Source of the DNA: JANPPS01 sp965246925
Lineage (GTDB): Bacteria > Pseudomonadota > Alphaproteobacteria > Acetobacterales > Acetobacteraceae
Assembly: GCA_965246925.1 (NCBI GenBank)
Contig: OZ251994.1
Span: 2,418,001 to 2,482,000, forward strand
Reading direction: 5' to 3'
DNA: 64,000 nt
Position numbers and translations under genes: made by a program. Within the stretch, counting starts at the first letter, position 1; each line of letters opens with the position of its first letter. Under the pieces are notes generated by a model. The model was not told where the DNA came from and did no database searches. It was given only the letters and a program-made list of their open reading frames with translations. This document shows positions 60,421 through 64,000 of the stretch, in pieces.

Positions 60421-61431
60421 ATGACCCTGTTCATCACCACGGATACCGTGGGCGGCGTGTGGCGATATGCGGTTGATCTGGCGCGGGGCGTGCCCGGTGC
60501 CACGCTGGCGCTTATGGGGCCGCCGCCGAGTTTGGCGCAGCTGGAGGAGGCGCGCGGGCTGAATATCGTGCAAACTGGACTGCCGCTTGATTGGACGGCC
60601 GAGACACCCGGCGATCTGGCTGAGGCCAGCGCCATACTGGCCCGAATGGCGGAAGGCGCCAGCAGCATTCACCTGCACGCCCCGGCACTGGTGGGGCGAG
60701 TACAATGGCCCGCCCCGGTGATTGCCGTCGCGCATTCGTGCGTCGGCACGTGGTGGGAAGCGGTTCGCGGCGGTGCGCTGCCTCCGGATCTCGCATGGCG
60801 CGCGGACCTGACCGGGGACGGGCTGCGCCGCGCTACCATTATCGCCCCCACCCGGGCGCACGCGGATGCATTGAACCGGGTGTACGGCTACGCCCACGCG
60901 GAGATCGTCCATAATGGCGGCGGGCTGAGCGTGACGCCGGGCGCGCGGGCTGGGGTGCTGACGGCCGGGCGGCTGTGGGACGAGGGCAAGGGCGCCGCAT
61001 GGCTGGACCGCGCCGCCCTTGAACTCCCGATCCGCGCGGCCGGGCCAATCAGAGGTCCGAACGGCGTCACGCAGTCCTTCGGGCACCTCACCTTGCTGGG
61101 CACGCTCGATGCCCCGGCCATGGCGCGCGCTTACGCCTCCGCCCAGGTATTCGCCAGCATGGCCGTGTACGAACCGTTTGGCCTCGCGGTGCTGGAGGCC
61201 GCCAGCGCCGGCTGCGCGATCGTATTGCGGGACATCCCGTCAGCCCGCGAGCTATGGGACGGTGCCGCCCTGTTCGTGCAGAAGGAACCGGATCTTCTGC
61301 CAGCACTGCGCCGGGCCGTTGGCGACCCCTCGCTCGGCCCGGCGGCAGCGGCCCGGGCGCGGCGCTATACGATTGCGGCCACGACGCGCCGGACGCTTGC
61401 CACCCACGCCAATGTTTGCGTACTGACCTGA
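60421..61431 (+). CDS. Glycosyltransferase family 4-like protein
   Basis: This 336-residue GT-B protein starts FITTDTVGGVWRYAVDLARG. It has HSCVGTWWEAVRGG, NGGGLSVTPGARAGVLTAGRLWDEGKGAAWLDRA at the domain boundary, and the donor-site FASMAVYEPFGLAVLEAASAGCAIVLRDIPSARELW (E-x7-E motif). It starts 16 bases after the radical SAM gene and ends in a TGATG overlap with the next glycosyltransferase. Confidence 0.87.
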   Translation: MTLFITTDTVGGVWRYAVDLARGVPGATLALMGPPPSLAQLEEARGLNIVQTGLPLDWTAETPGDLAEASAILARMAEGASSIHLHAPALVGRVQWPAPVIAVAHSCVGTWWEAVRGGALPPDLAWRADLTGDGLRRATIIAPTRAHADALNRVYGYAHAEIVHNGGGLSVTPGARAGVLTAGRLWDEGKGAAWLDRAALELPIRAAGPIRGPNGVTQSFGHLTLLGTLDAPAMARAYASAQVFASMAVYEPFGLAVLEAASAGCAIVLRDIPSARELWDGAALFVQKEPDLLPALRRAVGDPSLGPAAAARARRYTIAATTRRTLATHANVCVLT

Positions 61432-62498
61432 TGCGCATCGCCTATTTCACCCAGTCCCTGGCCAGTTGCTGGAATCATGGGAACGCGCATTTCCTGCGCG
61501 GCGTATTGCGGGAGCTGATGCGCCGCGGCCATACCGTACAGGCGTTCGAGCCGCGCGACTCCTGGAGCATGGTGAATATGCTCGCCGATACCGGGCCCGG
61601 CGGGGGCGATGCCTGGCGTGCGCATTATCCCGAGCTGCGGAGCGTAGCCTATACAAAGCTGCCGAAGTTCGACGCCGACCTCGTGCTGGTGCATGAATGG
61701 AACGAGCCTGAGCTGGTGGCTGCCTTGGGCAATGCCCGCAAGCAAGGCGCCCGATACAAGCTGTGGTTCCATGACACCCACCACCGCGCCGTGAGCGACC
61801 CTGAGCTGCAGCGTTACGACCTCACGGGGTATGACGGCGTGCTGGCCTTCGGCGCGACCCTGGCCGAGGTTTACCGCAGCTGGGGATGGGGCGACCGCGT
61901 CCATGTCTGGCATGAGGCCGCCGACATCCGGCACTTCAAGCCGTCGTTCCACGACCAATCCCGCCAGGGCGCCGTCTGGATCGGCAATTGGGGCGATGGG
62001 GAGCGCACGGCCGAGATCGAAGAGTTTTTGCTCGCCCCCGCGCACGAGATCGCCGTCCCACTCGACATTTACGGCGTCCGCTACCCTGAAGAAGCGCTGC
62101 ATTTGTTGAAGCATTACGGCGCACACTACCGCGGCTGGCTGCCCAACGCGCGTGTGCCCTACGTGTTCGCGCGGCACGAGTTTACCGTTCATGTGCCCCG
62201 CAGCTTTTACACGACGCTGCTGCCGGGCATCCCCACCATCCGGGTATTCGAAGCGCTGGCCTGCGGCATTCCGCTGATTTCCGCGCCCTGGCAGGATAGC
62301 GAAGGGCTGTTTACGCCCGGTGAGGACTTCCTGGTGGCGCATGACCGGGCCGAGATGGTGGCGCACATTACCCGTCTCCGCAGCGACCCGGCGTTGCGGC
62401 AATCACTGATCGCGCACGGCATGGCCACTATCCACGCCCGGCATACCTGCGCCCATCGCGTAAACGAGTTGATGAAGATCATCGGGTTCGAGAAATGA
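61431..62498 (+). CDS. CgeB-like glycosyltransferase, first of a pair
   Basis: This 355-residue protein begins MRIAYFTQSLASCWNHGNAHFLRGVLRELMRRGHTVQAFEPRDSW and has LVLVHEWNEPELVAALG, LWFHDTHHRA, and the CgeB/Glyco_trans_1_2 donor region SFYTTLLPGIPTIRVFEALACGIPLISAPWQDSEGLFTPGEDFLVA. CgeB-type enzymes modify surface glycans (e.g. Bacillus spore crust). It overlaps the next CgeB-like gene in an ATGA. Confidence 0.87.
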   Translation: MRIAYFTQSLASCWNHGNAHFLRGVLRELMRRGHTVQAFEPRDSWSMVNMLADTGPGGGDAWRAHYPELRSVAYTKLPKFDADLVLVHEWNEPELVAALGNARKQGARYKLWFHDTHHRAVSDPELQRYDLTGYDGVLAFGATLAEVYRSWGWGDRVHVWHEAADIRHFKPSFHDQSRQGAVWIGNWGDGERTAEIEEFLLAPAHEIAVPLDIYGVRYPEEALHLLKHYGAHYRGWLPNARVPYVFARHEFTVHVPRSFYTTLLPGIPTIRVFEALACGIPLISAPWQDSEGLFTPGEDFLVAHDRAEMVAHITRLRSDPALRQSLIAHGMATIHARHTCAHRVNELMKIIGFEK

Positions 62499-63631
62499 AC
62501 ATCGCCTTCTATGGCTCGAGCCTGCTGTCGTCCTATTGGAACGGCGCCGCCACGTATTACCGCGGCCTGCTCGGCGCGCTGGCGGCGTTGGGGCACGGCA
62601 TCACTTTCTACGAACCGGACGCGTTCGACCGGCAGTCGCACCGGGATATCGAGTCGCCGGCCTGGGCCCGCTCCGTCGTCTATGCCGCGACGCCGGAGGC
62701 GCTGGCGGGCGTGCTCGCCGGGGCGCGCGATGCCGATGTGGTCGTAAAGGCGAGCGGCGTCGGCGTGTTCGATGACGAACTGCTACGCGGCATCCTGACC
62801 CATGCCCGGCCCGGCGCGCTGCGTGTGTTCATGGACGTTGATGCGGCCGCCACGCTGGACACCATCCGCGCCAACCCGGACGACCCCATGCACGCGGCGC
62901 TACGCGAGTTGGACCTCGTGCTGACCTATGGCGGCGGGCCTCCGGTGATCGACGCCTACATGGCGCTGGGCGCACGGCGCTGCGTGCCGATCTACAACGC
63001 GCTCGACCCCGCCACCCACCACCCGGTGCCGCCCGACCCCCGCTTTGCCGCCGATCTCTCGTTCCTGGCGAACCGGTTGCCGGACCGGGAGGCGCGGGTG
63101 GAGGAGTTCTTCATCCGCGCGGCGGCGACGTGCCCGGAGCGTTCATTCCTGCTGGGCGGCAATGGCTGGCACGACAAGGCCATGGCCGCGAACGTCCGCG
63201 CGATCGGCCATGTCGGCACCGCGGATCACAACGCGCTCAATTGTTCCGCACTGGCGGTGCTGAACGTGGCGCGAGACAGCATGGCGCATGTGGGGTTCAG
63301 CCCCGCCACCCGCGTGTTCGAGGCCGCAGGTGCGGGTGCCTGCCTGATCACGGATGCGTGGGAAGGGATCGAGCTGTTTCTCGAGCCCGATACCGAGATC
63401 TTGGTCGCCCGGGACGGGGCCGACGTCGCGGACCATCTCCGAAGCCTGACCCCGGAGCGAGCCCGGCAAATCGGCAAGGCCGCCCGCGCCCGCGTGCTGG
63501 CCGGGCACACGTATCAGCAGCGGGCGGTAGTTCTTGACGACTTGCTGCAAAGCTTAGCAATAGATTCCTGCCGCCCGCGTGACAAAGCTATAGGCACATT
63601 CGGTTTGGACACTACCTCATTGATTTGTTAA
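62495..63631 (+). CDS. CgeB-like glycosyltransferase, second of a pair
   Basis: This 378-residue protein starts MNIAFYGSSLLSSYWNGAATYYRGLLGALAALGHGITFYEPDAFDRQ. It has VVKASGVGVFDDELL, VFMDVDAAATLDTI, LSFLANRLPDREARVEEFF and the donor site VARDSMAHVGFSPATRVFEAAGAGACLITDAWEGIELF. Like its neighbour it fits the CgeB DUF3880/glycosyltransferase layout. The two share N-terminal similarity in general form only. The last ~25 residues look less conserved. Confidence 0.87.
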   Translation: MNIAFYGSSLLSSYWNGAATYYRGLLGALAALGHGITFYEPDAFDRQSHRDIESPAWARSVVYAATPEALAGVLAGARDADVVVKASGVGVFDDELLRGILTHARPGALRVFMDVDAAATLDTIRANPDDPMHAALRELDLVLTYGGGPPVIDAYMALGARRCVPIYNALDPATHHPVPPDPRFAADLSFLANRLPDREARVEEFFIRAAATCPERSFLLGGNGWHDKAMAANVRAIGHVGTADHNALNCSALAVLNVARDSMAHVGFSPATRVFEAAGAGACLITDAWEGIELFLEPDTEILVARDGADVADHLRSLTPERARQIGKAARARVLAGHTYQQRAVVLDDLLQSLAIDSCRPRDKAIGTFGLDTTSLIC

Positions 63632-63682
63632 CGGGGCCCAGAAATGGGAGGCGGGCGGGGCGCGGCTGGCTATTGTCGGACT

Positions 63683-64000
63683 ATGAACCCTCCTGATCTC
63701 TCGCCGCAGCTCGACCAGCACGGCTGGGCTACCATCCCGGAACTGGTGCCGGAAAGCGTCTGTGCCGGAATCGCGGGCCTGTTCGACGTGGACGAACGGT
63801 TCCGCAGCACCGTCGTCATGGCCCGGCATGGGTTTGGGCAGGGCACGTATAGATATTTCGCCTACCCCTTGCCGGAGCCCATTCAGGAGCTGCGCACCCG
63901 GCTCTACCCGCCGCTCGCCGGTGTCGCCAACCGCTGGTATGCGGCCATGGGGATCGAGACTCAGTTTCCGGACACCCATGAGGCGTTTCTGGCGCGGTGC
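63683..64000 (+). CDS. 2OG-Fe(II) oxygenase, N-terminal part (cut by window end)
   Basis: The frame from ATG 63683 runs off the right edge after 106 residues. It begins MNPPDLSPQLDQHGWATIPELVPESVCAGIAGLF, then MARHGFGQGTYRYFAYPLPEPIQELRTRLYPPLAGVANRWYAAMG. This matches the start of a proteobacterial 2-oxoglutarate/Fe(II) dioxygenase family of about 200-240 residues. The HxD...H iron ligands would lie beyond the window. It may belong to the glycan cassette (51-base gap) or be independent. Confidence 0.75.
   Translation, partial: MNPPDLSPQLDQHGWATIPELVPESVCAGIAGLFDVDERFRSTVVMARHGFGQGTYRYFAYPLPEPIQELRTRLYPPLAGVANRWYAAMGIETQFPDTHEAFLARC

Overview
The window is GC-rich, densely packed bacterial chromosome. 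It most resembles an alphaproteobacterium of the Acetobacteraceae type. Supporting signs are a tkt-gap-pgk cluster, an NDUFS4-like complex I subunit, UbiK, a phasin, a Gum/acetan-like exopolysaccharide locus and alphaproteobacterial-style XdhC and MobA proteins. This placement is an inference; no rRNA is present. The only RNA gene seen is tRNA-Pro(TGG) at 11559-11635. There is no CRISPR array, intact insertion sequence, phage module or replication origin.

Layout. 1-1173: end of a hydantoinase-B-like gene and a polysaccharide deacetylase. 1170-6506: a tightly overlapping minus-strand operon of CO-dehydrogenase/xanthine-dehydrogenase maturation genes (coxG, coxD-type MoxR ATPase, coxE-type VWA protein, split XdhC, MoeA/MobA fusion) with no structural molybdoenzyme genes beside it. 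6626-11517: methylisocitrate lyase, an AcuC-like deacetylase, a DUF192 protein and an amino-acid ABC transporter without an ATPase gene. 11559-16628: tRNA-Pro, NDUFS4-like protein, a probably leaderless small gene, and the tkt-gap-pgk operon. 16785-25658: small secreted protein, Uma2 protein, glycosyltransferase, GST and phosphatase pair, prs, a lipoprotein, then pgeF-midA-lgt-hldD in an overlapping run. 25754-30307: ubiK, ybjN-like, proC, TetR regulator, phasin and an M20 amidohydrolase. 30414-32785: a di-haem RoxA/MauG-like cytochrome divergent from a flavin reductase.

32788-40050 is a compact exopolysaccharide locus: outer-membrane barrel, Wza/GumB-like exporter, Wzc/GumC-like chain-length protein, one glycosyltransferase and a GumD-like initiating transferase. 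40108-54554 is a housekeeping and accessory mix: rpmE, an Spy-like protein, an OYE-family reductase, pdxY, an EamA exporter, a patatin-like lipoprotein divergent from an M48 lipoprotein, two transglutaminases, HU, fdhD, an OFA-family formate/oxalate transporter and an mmsB-type dehydrogenase. 54551-56930 holds a ClpP-like lipoprotein and then a lower-GC patch with two coupled unknown genes and a truncated DsbA/FrnE-like remnant.

56945-64000 is the most distinctive region. Seven co-directional genes, the first six junctions of which overlap or nearly touch, encode two sugar-nucleotide epimerases, a B12-binding radical SAM enzyme, a GT4 glycosyltransferase and two CgeB-like glycosyltransferases, followed by the start of a 2OG-Fe(II) oxygenase cut by the window edge. 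It looks like a cassette that builds and modifies an unusual glycan. A palindromic repeat family (three copies) has become coding sequence in two genes, at the N-terminus of the AcuC-like protein and the C-terminus of the radical SAM protein.
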